Of a stretch of 64,000 nucleotides of DNA, positions 36,202 through 44,933 are shown one piece after another. Under the pieces are notes generated by a model, which saw nothing but the letters and a program-made list of their open reading frames with translations, did not search any database and had not been told where the DNA came from. How positions within the stretch are numbered: the first letter of the stretch is position 1; each line of letters starts with the position of its first letter. The stretch is from Natronococcus sp. A-GB1 (GTDB lineage Archaea > Halobacteriota > Halobacteria > Halobacteriales > Natrialbaceae). Where the stretch lies: positions 62,001 to 126,000 of the forward strand of contig NZ_JARUKW010000004.1 of the NCBI RefSeq assembly GCF_029688845.1. Direction: 5' to 3'. Made by a program: the position numbers and the translations under genes.

Positions 36202-37320
36202 ATGAGTGAAGAAATGCGATCGAAAGAGGGAATCATCGAGGGGACGGTTTCGACCGATAAAGGCGATGACGTCGAGGCGGCAGTAATAACCGCTACTGAT
36301 ACCGAAACGGAGGAACTCGAAGCGATAATCACGACGGAGGGGAGCGGTACGTACTCCGTTTCGGTCGGACCTGGTACATACGATGTGCGATGCGAACAAA
36401 TCGGGTTCGAGACCGACGAGCAATCCGTCACCATCGGTGAGGATACGACGGAGACGCTGGACATCACGCTATCCGAACTGGCGTCCGATGCGGCGAGGGA
36501 GATGGCCGATACCCTCGAAATCGGCCTTCTTGCCAGCGGCGATCACGCGACGGTCGGCGGTGGTTTGGACAACGAGGCCCGCGGCAGGTACGACACGGTC
36601 GCCGGGGGATGGGGCAACGTAGCCGACGGTCAGGCGGCGACAGTCAGCGGCGGAGCGAGAAACGAAGCCAGCAACACCGACGCGACAGTTGGCGGTGGCG
36701 TCGGAAACAAAGCCAGCGGCTTCCGAGCGACAATCGGGGGAGGAGGTGGAATTAGTGGAGCCGGAAACACGGCAAGTGGCTCGCACTCGACAGTCGGGGG
36801 CGGGCGAAGGAACCATGCGAACGGTGGTTTGGGAACGGTACCTGGAGGTTCGGAGAACGTTGCGCACGCCAATAATTCGTTCGCAGCCGGCCGGAGAGCG
36901 TACGCGACTCATGAAGGGGCAGTGGTGTTCGCTGACTCCAGCGATGCCTACCAGACGTCGGACGGCGAGAACGAGATCAGATCACAGATGCCGGTCTTCG
37001 CGCCGGCGTTCAACTCGACAAGCGCTACATCGGCGAAAACGAACGTCGAATCGGTCGATCCCGAAACGGTGCTCGACGGCGTCGAGGACTTGGAGATCAC
37101 CACGTGGAAGTTCAGACACAACGGCACCGGAAAACACATGGGACCGATGGCCGAGGAGTTCGCCGAAACGTTCGATCTTGGTGACGACGATGAATCAATC
37201 TCGACAGTCGATGCCGAAGGGGTTGCACTCGCTGCGATCCAAGGCCTGTCGAAGAAGCTCGCCGAGAGGGACGACCGAATCGCGGAGCTAGAGAAGCGAC
37301 TCGCCGCCCTGGAGTCGTAG
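36202..37320 (+). CDS. Beta-roll (YadA-head-like) protein with C-terminal S74 chaperone-like domain
   Basis: 372 residues. Residues 10-92 form a carboxypeptidase-regulatory-like beta-sandwich (GTYSVSVGPGTYDVRCEQIG). Residues 112-235 hold about seven to eight repeats of roughly 14 residues built on TVGGG..N.A.G, like trimeric autotransporter heads. From about 276 the sequence (TWKFRHNGTGKHMGPMAEEF, then ISTVDAEGVALAAIQGLSKK) matches the S74/tail-fibre intramolecular chaperone, ending in a coiled coil (350-370). No signal peptide or membrane anchor is visible. Codon use is less GC-biased than its neighbours, suggesting transfer from bacteria or phage. Confidence 0.82.
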   Translation: MSEEMRSKEGIIEGTVSTDKGDDVEAAVITATDTETEELEAIITTEGSGTYSVSVGPGTYDVRCEQIGFETDEQSVTIGEDTTETLDITLSELASDAAREMADTLEIGLLASGDHATVGGGLDNEARGRYDTVAGGWGNVADGQAATVSGGARNEASNTDATVGGGVGNKASGFRATIGGGGGISGAGNTASGSHSTVGGGRRNHANGGLGTVPGGSENVAHANNSFAAGRRAYATHEGAVVFADSSDAYQTSDGENEIRSQMPVFAPAFNSTSATSAKTNVESVDPETVLDGVEDLEITTWKFRHNGTGKHMGPMAEEFAETFDLGDDDESISTVDAEGVALAAIQGLSKKLAERDDRIAELEKRLAALES

Positions 37321-37357
37321 GTTGGTTTCACGAGACGGCTCTCGTCGACGACCAACC
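37320..37357 (+). terminator. Two-part hairpin after the beta-roll gene
   Basis: The outer stem GGTTGGT/ACCAACC encloses an inner stem ACGAGA-CGGC-TCTCGT, starting at the last base of the stop codon. No T-tract follows, so it may terminate transcription or stabilise the 3' end. Confidence 0.4.
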
Positions 37358-37522
37358 CAAATCTCCGCGGGAAGTACGGCGTAAAGAGCCCTTGTCTGCC
37401 ATGCGGAAACAGTACCAGTAGAAAGAATCGGCGTTCTTTTGTCAGTTCTATCCTCTCGCCATCCCTGTCAGTATTCGTAAGAGAATCCCTCGATACTACC
37501 ACAACGTTATTACTCACGACGT

Positions 37523-37540
37523 GTTATGCCACGTGGTAAC
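37523..37540. promoter_or_regulatory. Palindrome at the start of the usp gene
   Basis: GTTA-TG-CCACGTGG-TAAC, a near-perfect palindrome centred on CCACGTGG, 3-20 bases before the ATG at 37543. A TATA-like GTTATTAC lies at 37506-37513. The site would cover the transcription start, as a repressor operator would. Confidence 0.4.
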
Positions 37541-37542
37541 AG

Positions 37543-38046
37543 ATGTACGACTGCATTCTCGTCCCGACCGACGGTTCGCCGGAGGGCGAGCGCGCGCTCG
37601 AGTACGCCTTCGAGCTCGCCCGAACTCACGACGCGACGGTGAAGGCGATCTACGTCGCCAACGTCGCCAGCTACGGCGGGCTACCGATGGAGACCGCCTG
37701 GGAGGGCATCGGGGAGGCGCTGCGCTCGGAGGGTCAGGGCGCGCTCGCGCGGGTCGAGGAGCTCGCGCCGCCGGACGTCGAGGTCGAGACCGAGATCCTC
37801 GAGGGGTCGCCGAGTCAGGTGATCGTCCGGGAGGCGACGCCCGACAGCTGCGATCTCGTCGTTATGGGTACACACGGCCGCGGCGGAATCGACCGCCTGC
37901 TGCTGGGCAGCGTCGCCGAGCGGGTCGTCAGACAGTCTCCGGTCCCGGTGTTGACGGTCAGACTGGACGAGGACGAACCGGTTCCCGAATCCGAACGCCA
38001 GGCCGAGACGGCCGAGGGAGAAAGGGCTGAGCCCTCGGACGTCTAG
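37543..38046 (+). CDS. Universal stress protein (UspA family)
   Basis: 167 residues, single Usp domain. MYDCILVPTDGSPEGERALE at the start and the ATP-binding motif GTHGRGGIDRLLLGSVAERVVR at about residues 106-127. An acidic C-terminal tail of about 22 residues follows. It overlaps the end of birA by 4 bases on the opposite strand. Confidence 0.93.
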   Translation: MYDCILVPTDGSPEGERALEYAFELARTHDATVKAIYVANVASYGGLPMETAWEGIGEALRSEGQGALARVEELAPPDVEVETEILEGSPSQVIVREATPDSCDLVVMGTHGRGGIDRLLLGSVAERVVRQSPVPVLTVRLDEDEPVPESERQAETAEGERAEPSDV

Positions 38047-38981
38047 GTCGGCCGCAGGTGCTCGCAGTCGCCAGCTGAGACCGTTTCCCGGCCGTCGTCG
38101 GTCTCGACGACGAGCGCCCCGCTGTCGGTGACGTCGACGGCTTCGCCGACGAGTTCGTCGGTCGGCCGCTCGACCCGGACGCGCTGGCCCAGCGTCAGCG
38201 CCAGCTCGCGCCAGGCCGGGACGACCGCCTCGAAGTCGGTCCGAAGGCGATCGAACTCCTCGAGAAGTCGCTGGACGAAGACGCGTCGGTCGACGTCGCC
38301 CGCCTCCGCGCGGATCGACGTCGCCTCTTGTGGAAGGACGTCGCTGTCGATGTTCGCGTTGACGCCGATCCCGACGACGAGCCACGCGATGCGGTCGGTC
38401 TCGCCCTCCATCTCCGTGAGAATTCCTGCGAGCTTGTGGTATCCGCCCTCGTCATCGACGGGAACGACGACGTCGTTGGGCCACTTGATCCGGGCGTCGA
38501 CGCCGGCCTCTCGAGCCGCCCGCGCGGTCGCGACCGCCGCCGCGAGCGTGTATAGGGACGCGCGAGCCGGCACGACCTCCGGCCGGAGGACGATACTTAA
38601 CCAGACGCCCCCCGACGGAGCGGTCCACTCGCGTTTCAGTCGACCCCGGCCCCCGGTCTGTTCGTCCGCGAGGACGCCGACGTCGCTCGCGCCCTCGGTC
38701 GCCAGCTCACGGGCGCGGTCGTTGGTGCTCCCGATCGCGTCGTGGTAGTCGATCGAGAACGGCGCCTCGAGCCCGAACTCGACCGCGGGAGCGTTGTAGG
38801 CCGCGACGTCGGTTAGCTCGTACCCCGTCGATCCGCCCTCGATCTCGAAGCCGGCCTCGCGGAGCGCGTCGATCTGCTTCCAGACGGCCGCCCGGGAGAT
38901 GTCGAGCTCCTCGGCGAGGTCGGGGCCCGACACGGGCCCGTCGCCGATCGCCTCGAGGATCGCTCGTCGCGTCTCGTTCAT
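38043..38981 (-). CDS. birA: Bifunctional biotin ligase / biotin operon repressor BirA
   Basis: 312 residues from ATG 38981. The N-terminal winged helix (about 1-60: ETRRAILEAIGDGPVSGPDL, then ISRAAVWKQIDALRE) is followed by the ligase core with STNDRAREL, the biotinyl-AMP loop GGRGRLKREW, IKWPNDVV and HKLAGILTE. A C-terminal SH3-like domain closes it. It attaches biotin to carboxylase subunits. The DNA-binding domain makes it a candidate repressor of bioY (operator at 26750-26777). Confidence 0.94.
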   Translation of the reverse strand: MNETRRAILEAIGDGPVSGPDLAEELDISRAAVWKQIDALREAGFEIEGGSTGYELTDVAAYNAPAVEFGLEAPFSIDYHDAIGSTNDRARELATEGASDVGVLADEQTGGRGRLKREWTAPSGGVWLSIVLRPEVVPARASLYTLAAAVATARAAREAGVDARIKWPNDVVVPVDDEGGYHKLAGILTEMEGETDRIAWLVVGIGVNANIDSDVLPQEATSIRAEAGDVDRRVFVQRLLEEFDRLRTDFEAVVPAWRELALTLGQRVRVERPTDELVGEAVDVTDSGALVVETDDGRETVSAGDCEHLRPT

Positions 38982-39145
38982 ACCGGGCAAGGAACGGGAC
39001 CGCACTTGAATCGGCTGGATCGGCTCTCGAGCGGTCCGCGGTTCGACCATCTCTCGCCGTGACCGGTCGTTCGACCGTCGGATCCGGAGGTTTTTGTCGC
39101 TCGCTCTCGGACCACCAAATGAATGAGGTGAGTTAGCACGACACA

Positions 39146-39316
39146 ATGAAGATCGGCACGCGCTGTACGACCTGCGGGACGCGACCCGACGACAGCGAGA
39201 TCACAACCTGCGAGACGTGCGGGCGCGGAGTTCACGACCCCTGCGAGGAGTACGAGACGATGTTCGAGTGTCAGTACTGCGGCGACGAACCGTGGATCGG
39301 CGCGGTCGAGTTCTGA
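39146..39316 (+). CDS. Small zinc-finger protein with PHD/RING-like C4HC3 spacing
   Basis: 56 residues. Potential zinc ligands occur as C7-x2-C10, C22-x2-C25, H30, C33 and C42-x2-C45, eight ligands in a C4-H-C3 order as in treble-clef PHD or RING-variant domains. The C-terminus is DEPWIGAVEF. The ATG directly follows a short upstream region. Haloarchaea have many small zinc finger proteins; the function of this one is unknown. Confidence 0.75.
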   Translation: MKIGTRCTTCGTRPDDSEITTCETCGRGVHDPCEEYETMFECQYCGDEPWIGAVEF

Positions 39317-39370
39317 GCCGAGCGGCGACGGCGCGACGGGCGAGCCGTTCGGCGCCCGCGGAACCGAGTG

Positions 39371-40351
39371 TTAGCTTCGCAGCTCCCGGAGCTTCTCGCG
39401 GCCGGGCGCGATCAGTTCGTCGAGGTAGCTTGCGAGGGTGCCCTTGGCGTCGGCGGGGTGGAGCTCGCCCGACTCGAGGTCCGCGGCCAGGCTCTCGTAC
39501 GCCTCGTAGGTCAGATCGCCACCGTACTTCTCGGGACGGTCGACGACGATCTCCTCGAAGCGCGGGAAGACGTGGTACTCGAACAGCTCGAGAACGGGGT
39601 TCTCGAGGTCGTCCTCGGGGTCGCGCGTCGGCGGGCAAAAGGCCGAGTTGACCTTCTCCTCTACCTCCTCGGTGGAGTCCTCCATCGAGATCGTGATCCC
39701 CTCGCTCGAGGACATCTTTCCCTCGCCGCTGGTGAGGTCGGCGACGATCGGCGTGTGGAGACACGGCCGGGCCTCGTAGCCGAGCTCGGGGAGCTCCTCG
39801 CGGGCGAGCATGTGGACTTTCCGCTGATCCAAGCCGCCGACCGCGAGGTCCAGGTCGAGGTACTCGATGTCCAGCGCCTGCATCAGCGGGTAGACGAGGT
39901 GGCTCACTTTAGCGGTCTCGCCCGACTGGAGTTCGGCCATCGCGCGCTGGGCGCGGTTCATCGTCGTCGAGAGCTCGAGTTCGTGGAGGTCGAGGGTGTA
40001 CTCCTCGTCGAGCTGGAACTCGGAGCCGTAGACGAACTCGGTGTTCTCCTCGTCGAGGCCGTAGGCGGTAAACTGCGCCTGCATCCGTTCGGCGGTCTCG
40101 CGAATCTCCTCGAAGCTGCCCTTCCCGTTGAGGTAGGCGTGAACGTCCGCGAGCAGGACGACGACCTCCATGCCGGCGTCCTGGAGGTCGATCAGCTTGT
40201 TGGCCGTCAGCAGGTGTCCCAGGTGTAACACGCCGGAGGGCTCGTAGCCGACGTAGACGCGCTTGCCCTCGGGCTCGGTCGCGAGCTCGCGCACCTCCTC
40301 GTCGGTGACGACTTCCTCGGCGTTTCGCGTGATCAGCTCGTAGGCGTCCAT
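39371..40351 (-). CDS. tyrS: Tyrosyl-tRNA synthetase
   Basis: 326 residues, archaeal type. Class I signatures: GVLHLGHLLTANKL at about residue 40 (HLGH) and GKMSSSEG (KMSKS equivalent) at about 214. The tyrosine pocket includes YVGYEPSG, and GGLDQRKVHMLAREELP is present. The C-terminal anticodon region is short, as expected for archaeal TyrRS. Confidence 0.95.
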   Translation of the reverse strand: MDAYELITRNAEEVVTDEEVRELATEPEGKRVYVGYEPSGVLHLGHLLTANKLIDLQDAGMEVVVLLADVHAYLNGKGSFEEIRETAERMQAQFTAYGLDEENTEFVYGSEFQLDEEYTLDLHELELSTTMNRAQRAMAELQSGETAKVSHLVYPLMQALDIEYLDLDLAVGGLDQRKVHMLAREELPELGYEARPCLHTPIVADLTSGEGKMSSSEGITISMEDSTEEVEEKVNSAFCPPTRDPEDDLENPVLELFEYHVFPRFEEIVVDRPEKYGGDLTYEAYESLAADLESGELHPADAKGTLASYLDELIAPGREKLRELRS

Positions 40352-40416
40352 CTCTACCTCATCGCACCCGGCGAACGGTTTTATAATAACCGACCCGCGA
40401 CCGCGACGACCCCGGA

Positions 40417-40695
40417 TCAGACGCCGGCGTTCATTACCGTCGTCGTCCCGTCCTGCCGGACCCGGAACTGGTACCCCTCGTAGGTGAACTCGAGGGCAGC
40501 GTCGGCCGTCGCCCGCGGCGGCGAAGAGAAGAGATCCGCGAGCAGTTCGCTGACCGTGTAGTAGATCGGCGACAGATCCGTCACCTCACAGTCCTCGAGC
40601 TCTGCCACGAGTTCGGCGACTTGCGTCGCCGGCGTCTCCTGATCGGTGTCGAGCGTGCACCTCGTAATGACATCTCCGTTGTCCGTCGTGTTCAT
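40417..40695 (-). CDS. HalOD1 output-domain protein
   Basis: 92 residues from ATG 40695. A single HalOD1-type domain: ATQVAELVAELEDCEVTDLS, then SELLADLFSSP and the C-terminal LEFTYEGYQFRVRQDGTTTV. HalOD1 is a haloarchaeal signalling output domain of unknown partner. It is divergent from the gene at 40846. Confidence 0.82.
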   Translation of the reverse strand: MNTTDNGDVITRCTLDTDQETPATQVAELVAELEDCEVTDLSPIYYTVSELLADLFSSPPRATADAALEFTYEGYQFRVRQDGTTTVMNAGV

Positions 40696-40845
40696 CTGAG
40701 TGTGCGTAGTACCGACCGGAGTTTCCCTAATCATTCTACCGGCGTATGCACGCATCGTTCGCCCGCTTGCGATTCCGGCAACGACGGCGACTGTGGCCAC
40801 TGCCTGCCGAACATTGATACCGATTTCGACGCATTGCTCGATCGT

Positions 40846-41508
40846 ATGGGCTATCGAGAGGACGCCATCAACGCCGCTCGACGAACCGTCTACCCGCAGA
40901 TCCACTACCTCTTGCGGGGGACCTTCGGCGGGTACGCCGTCACACACACGACCTCCAACGAATACGTGCTGACCGCCCAGTGTTCCGAGGAGGAGATCGA
41001 GGCGCTGCTCGACGACCTGGGCTTTTCGCGTAACCCGATCTCCGCGGTGAAGGTCCGAATGGACGGCAACACCGCCGAGGGATCGTGGGTGTGGCGGCCG
41101 TCGCCGCTGGCGTCGTACCAGCTTCACGTCATCCTCCACGAACTCGAGAACGCCGAGGGTGTCGACATCTACGCCCACTGGGAGTGTTCCTGGATCCGCC
41201 ACCCCTACAGACACTACGTCGCCCGCGGCTACGACGCGGAGAAGGGCGTCGACCTCAGTCAACGCTGGCTGATCGACGACGACGGCGAGACCCTTCGAGG
41301 AGAGGACTGCGACATCCGCTACGAGGTCGACGGCTCGTTCAGCCGGCGAGCCAGCGAGTACTTTTCGCTGTCGTACTACCGCGTCAAGGAGCTTACCGCC
41401 TCGATCAGCTCTCGAGTGCCGTTTGTCGACGGCGCCGCCGACGACTACATCACAGAAGCCGAAGACGGCCGCGACACCCTCTCGCCGCGGATCACCGACC
41501 GCTTCTAG
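40846..41508 (+). CDS. Conserved haloarchaeal hypothetical protein
   Basis: 220 residues from ATG 40846 (MGYREDAINAARRTVYPQIH). The frame continues upstream (DTDFDALLDR), so a non-ATG start slightly upstream is possible. The sequence is aromatic- and His-rich (QLHVILHELENAEGVDIYAH, then WIRHPYRHYVARGYDAEKGV). I recall homologues in other haloarchaea but no function. It overlaps the end of the following minus-strand gene by 4 bases. Confidence 0.7.
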   Translation: MGYREDAINAARRTVYPQIHYLLRGTFGGYAVTHTTSNEYVLTAQCSEEEIEALLDDLGFSRNPISAVKVRMDGNTAEGSWVWRPSPLASYQLHVILHELENAEGVDIYAHWECSWIRHPYRHYVARGYDAEKGVDLSQRWLIDDDGETLRGEDCDIRYEVDGSFSRRASEYFSLSYYRVKELTASISSRVPFVDGAADDYITEAEDGRDTLSPRITDRF

Positions 41509-42284
41509 AGCTCGCCGTCCCGGATCCGGCGCTCCGCTTCCTCGAGCGCCGCCTCCCGGTCGAACGACTCGAGGATCGTCCGGAGTTCGGCCTCCTCCGC
41601 TTCCGCCAGGTCCCGCGCGTGACCGGTGACGTTCGGCACCGCGCGAATGATGTTGTCCACGATCGGGACCTCCGCGATCCGGGGCGACCGCGAGAGCGGG
41701 TTGAGGTCGATCACGATCTCGGTCTTGCCCATCGCCTCTAAGGCCTCCGCGCGGTCGCCGTCCTCGAGCGGGACGACCACGACGTCGGCCGCGTGGATCC
41801 CGTCAGCGTCGACCTTCGCGCGCTGGTGGTCCAGGTTCGGGATCCGGGCGTCTGCCTCGAGCCCCTTCACGTCCTCGGCGCCGTGCTCGCGGAGATGGTC
41901 GGCGATCGCCTCGATCCGCTCCGGGGTGCGGTTGAACAGGTTGACCTCGAGGTCGGCGCCGACAGCGTCGGCCAGCTCGACCATTTCACCGGGCACCAGC
42001 GCGGCGACGTTGCCGTTGATCGAGAGCACCGGCCGATCGGCGAGCAGCAGGTGGGCCGCGGCGGCCCGTTCGGCCTCGTCCGCGCTGGGAATCGTCTCCT
42101 CGCCGAGCAGGTAGTCGAAGGCGCTGCCCCGCCCCTCCGCGTGCATCCCCTGCAGGTGGGTGATCCCCTTCTCGACACCTTGTTCGATCCGATGGCGGGT
42201 AAGCAGGTCCTGGTATCTCGGGTGGTCCTCCGGGATCTCCTCCTCGTGTTCGACGTCGGCGGAGACGGTGTCGTAGTCGGTCAT
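41505..42284 (-). CDS. Phosphopantothenate synthetase (4-phosphopantoate--beta-alanine ligase)
   Basis: Archaeal CoA pathway enzyme joining 4-phosphopantoate and beta-alanine with ATP. 259 residues. Family phrases: EIPEDHPRYQDLLTRHRIEQG, SINGNVAALVPGEMVELAD, LEVNLFNRTPERIEAI, VIDLNPLSRSPR and DNIIRAVPNVTGHA. It follows pantoate kinase by 41 bases on the same strand, so the two consecutive steps are encoded together. Confidence 0.94.
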   Translation of the reverse strand: MTDYDTVSADVEHEEEIPEDHPRYQDLLTRHRIEQGVEKGITHLQGMHAEGRGSAFDYLLGEETIPSADEAERAAAAHLLLADRPVLSINGNVAALVPGEMVELADAVGADLEVNLFNRTPERIEAIADHLREHGAEDVKGLEADARIPNLDHQRAKVDADGIHAADVVVVPLEDGDRAEALEAMGKTEIVIDLNPLSRSPRIAEVPIVDNIIRAVPNVTGHARDLAEAEEAELRTILESFDREAALEEAERRIRDGEL

Positions 42285-42325
42285 GATCGATCCCTCGAGA
42301 CCGTCAATGAAAAGCCGACCGATCC

Positions 42326-43153
42326 CTACTTCAGCACCGCACCCGAGGGGTGGGTCCGGCAGACGGACGGTTCGTAGCCGACGTCAGAGAGCCCGGTCCC
42401 AAGTGCGAAGACCGTCTCTCCGAGCATCGCCATCGACGCCTGCCCACCGGATTCGGTCACCTCCTCGATAGTCGACTCGAGCGTCGGCGTCAACAGCTCG
42501 GCCTCGCGGGCGAACCGACGGGAGACGTTCATGAAGCACTCGAGGGTGGGCTCCTCGACGAGCCGCGACAGCGCCGCCTCGCCGGCCCGCGAGAGCTTCG
42601 CCGTCTCGCCGGCGAGCACGTCGGCCGTCGAGAGCTCGCCGAACGCGACGTACTCGATCCGTGATCGGGCGGGAACCGCGTCGAGTTCGTTGACCGCGGG
42701 CCCGCCGGGCTCGAGTCGGATCGGGATCCCGCCCTGGGCCTGGGCGACGACGTCGCCAAGCCCCGTTCCGGCCTCGACCTCGGCGGCGTGGGCGACCGCA
42801 ACGAGTTCGTTTCGCGAGCGCCGCCGCTCGAAGACCTGGTTCGCTGCGAACGCCGTGCCGAGCGCCATTGCCCCCGAGACGCCGAAGCCGGCTCCCAGCG
42901 GGAGGTCGGACTCGGCTTCGACCCGGGCCGGCACTTCGAGCGCCTCGAGGACCGTCCGTACCGGATCGATCTCGATCGGTTCGCCGTCGAGGATGACCGT
43001 CGTCTCGGTCGCGGGTTCGACGGTCACCTCGACGCCGTCGGTCAGAGTCAGTCCACCCCCCCGTGAGCCGGCTTTCGTCGGGTCCTCGTCCGGATGGGCG
43101 CTGAAGAATCCGGTTACGTGGCCCGGCACGAACGCCGTCGCCTCCTCGCGCAT
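42326..43153 (-). CDS. Pantoate kinase (GHMP family)
   Basis: Phosphorylates pantoate in the archaeal CoA route. 275 residues from ATG 43153. GHMP motifs: AFVPGHVTGFFSAHPDEDP, the ATP loop LPLGAGFGVSGAMALGTAFA at about residue 83 and a C-terminal GGQASMAMLGETVFAL. A TATA-like GTTATACC on the minus strand near 43176 implies a leaderless start. It forms an operon with phosphopantothenate synthetase. Confidence 0.93.
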   Translation of the reverse strand: MREEATAFVPGHVTGFFSAHPDEDPTKAGSRGGGLTLTDGVEVTVEPATETTVILDGEPIEIDPVRTVLEALEVPARVEAESDLPLGAGFGVSGAMALGTAFAANQVFERRRSRNELVAVAHAAEVEAGTGLGDVVAQAQGGIPIRLEPGGPAVNELDAVPARSRIEYVAFGELSTADVLAGETAKLSRAGEAALSRLVEEPTLECFMNVSRRFAREAELLTPTLESTIEEVTESGGQASMAMLGETVFALGTGLSDVGYEPSVCRTHPSGAVLK

Positions 43154-43260
43154 CACCACCCGGTTGTCACTCGCCCGGTATAACGTTACAGGTTCGACGG
43201 CGGCGGCTCAGGACACTTCATGGTCCCGGCTTTTCCGTTCGGAGTGTCAAGGAACGCGCA

Positions 43261-43347
43261 ATGAACGCACAGTCCTCGCCGCGGCCCGTCGACCGGGCGG
43301 CCAGCAGCGATAGCGAGAGTCCTCTCCCCGAGGACGGGTGGGGCTGA
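43261..43347 (+). CDS. Possible 28-codon upstream ORF
   Basis: Starts at ATG 43261 (MNAQSSPRPVDRAASSDSES) and stops at 43347; the next gene's GTG-ATG follows with no gap. It could be a short coupled peptide or chance. Composition is polar; no motif. Confidence 0.3.
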   Translation: MNAQSSPRPVDRAASSDSESPLPEDGWG

Positions 43348-43350
43348 GTG

Positions 43351-44841
43351 ATGGCGACGAACACGGAACCCAGCGGTTTCGGCCGGTTCTTCCAGCAGTA
43401 CACGAAGACCTGGATGCACGCCGTCGCGACGGCCGGACTCACGGCGTTCGGGCTCCTCTCGTTCGTCCACCGCGGGTTCGTCCTCCTGGCGCTTGCCTGC
43501 TACATCGTCCCGCCGATCGTCCTCTATATCACGCGACGCGGCGACGACGCGAGCGGAAACTCGATGTCGCCGACGGACGCGGCGCTCGCGGAGCAGGACG
43601 AGCCGAGCCAGGAGAGGCGAGACGACCCCGAGGCTCGATCCGCTCCGGAGTCGGGAACCGACTCCCTCGGCCCGCCGCCGGCCGAGCGGGACGCTCGATC
43701 CGACTCTTCGAGTGGGGACGGACGGGAGTCGCTCGAGGACTCGCCGACGGACGACCGCGAACCGGAAGCCGAAACCGAACCCGAGACGCAGTCGGAGCCG
43801 GCTCCCTCGAGCGAGCCGACGCCCGACGCCGAACTGTCGACCGAGTCGGCAGGTGCAGCCGCGCCGGAACCCGACCCGAACGAATCGGCCGGCGAGGTCG
43901 AACCAGCGGCGGCAGATGCCACGTTGTCGTCCGAACCGCACGACGAAGATGAGACCGATTCCGAGCCCGAACCCGAGTGGCGACACGCGGACGCACCCAC
44001 CGACGCGACCCTGCTCGATGCCGCGGTCGCGGGCTCGAGCGCCGTCGCTGTCGGCGAGGGCGGCGTTGTCACGATGACGGACGGCGAGGAGTGGTCCATT
44101 ACCCTCGAGGACGGGCCCGCCGCCCAGGGACAGGCGCTACACGGCGTCGATGCGACCGAGGACGGCGAGGTCGCCTGGGTCGCCGGCGACGGTGGCGCCG
44201 TCGGCCGGCTCGAGCTCGACTCGGGTCGCCACACCGACTTCTCGGCGCCCGGCGACCGTACTGACAACCTCGCGGGGATCGCAGTCGCGGGCGCTGCGGG
44301 CGACGAGACGGTCCTTCTGATCAACGGCTCGGGCGAGGTACTGGGCGGCCGGTACCGCGACGGCGACTGCAGCTGGGACGAGCCCCTGCAGCCAGGAAGT
44401 GGCTCGAGCCTGAGCGACGTCGTCCTCGACGGCGAGGTCGGCTACTGCTGTGACACGAACGACGGCGTCTTCGCGACCGACGACGGCGGCGAACGCTTCG
44501 AAGCGATCGGGATCGACGACGCCGACGGCACGCCGACCGGGCTCGCCGCAGGGGAGGACGACTCCTGTCACCTCTGTACCGACGCCGGCGTCGTCCACCG
44601 CTACGACGGGTCGCGCTGGACTCCCGAGCGGGTCTGCGAGGACGCGCTGTCGGGGATCGCTCGAGCCGGAGACCGGCTCGCCGTCTGTACCGCCGACGGA
44701 GCGATTTACGAGCGCGACGACCCGACCGACGACTGGGAACGAGCCGACGCGGACGCGGAGGTGGGGCTCGAGGCGATCGCGCTCGGCGACGAGTTGGGCG
44801 TCGCCGTCGGCGGCGAGGGGACGACGATCGAGCGACGATGA
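43351..44841 (+). CDS. Membrane-anchored beta-propeller-like protein
   Basis: 496 residues from ATG 43351. Two adjacent hydrophobic segments lie at about 23-64. A Pro/Glu/Ser-rich acidic linker spans about 70-210. The C-terminal domain (about 220-496) is a row of beta-blade-like repeats such as SSAVAVGEGGVVTMTDGEEW, EVAWVAGDGGAVGRLELDSG and LAVCTADGAIYERDDP, reminiscent of YCF48/BNR-type propellers. It precedes the antiporter pair on the same strand and may be cotranscribed. The function is unknown. Confidence 0.75.
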   Translation: MATNTEPSGFGRFFQQYTKTWMHAVATAGLTAFGLLSFVHRGFVLLALACYIVPPIVLYITRRGDDASGNSMSPTDAALAEQDEPSQERRDDPEARSAPESGTDSLGPPPAERDARSDSSSGDGRESLEDSPTDDREPEAETEPETQSEPAPSSEPTPDAELSTESAGAAAPEPDPNESAGEVEPAAADATLSSEPHDEDETDSEPEPEWRHADAPTDATLLDAAVAGSSAVAVGEGGVVTMTDGEEWSITLEDGPAAQGQALHGVDATEDGEVAWVAGDGGAVGRLELDSGRHTDFSAPGDRTDNLAGIAVAGAAGDETVLLINGSGEVLGGRYRDGDCSWDEPLQPGSGSSLSDVVLDGEVGYCCDTNDGVFATDDGGERFEAIGIDDADGTPTGLAAGEDDSCHLCTDAGVVHRYDGSRWTPERVCEDALSGIARAGDRLAVCTADGAIYERDDPTDDWERADADAEVGLEAIALGDELGVAVGGEGTTIERR

Positions 44842-44930
44842 GTGCCGTCCGAGAGCGTATCGACGACGAGCGACGAACGACGACAGTCGCGGACGAGCGG
44901 TCGACTACGATTGCTATGAGGAGGCCCTAA
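44838..44930 (+). CDS. Possible 30-codon coupling ORF
   Basis: Overlaps the stop of the propeller gene as ATGA and ends 3 bases before the antiporter ATG. Its last codons contain a Shine-Dalgarno-like AGGAGG at about 44919. It may serve to couple translation of the two genes; the peptide (MSAVRERIDDERRTTTV...) has no recognisable motif. Confidence 0.3.
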   Translation: MSAVRERIDDERRTTTVADERSTTIAMRRP

Positions 44931-44933
44931 GAG

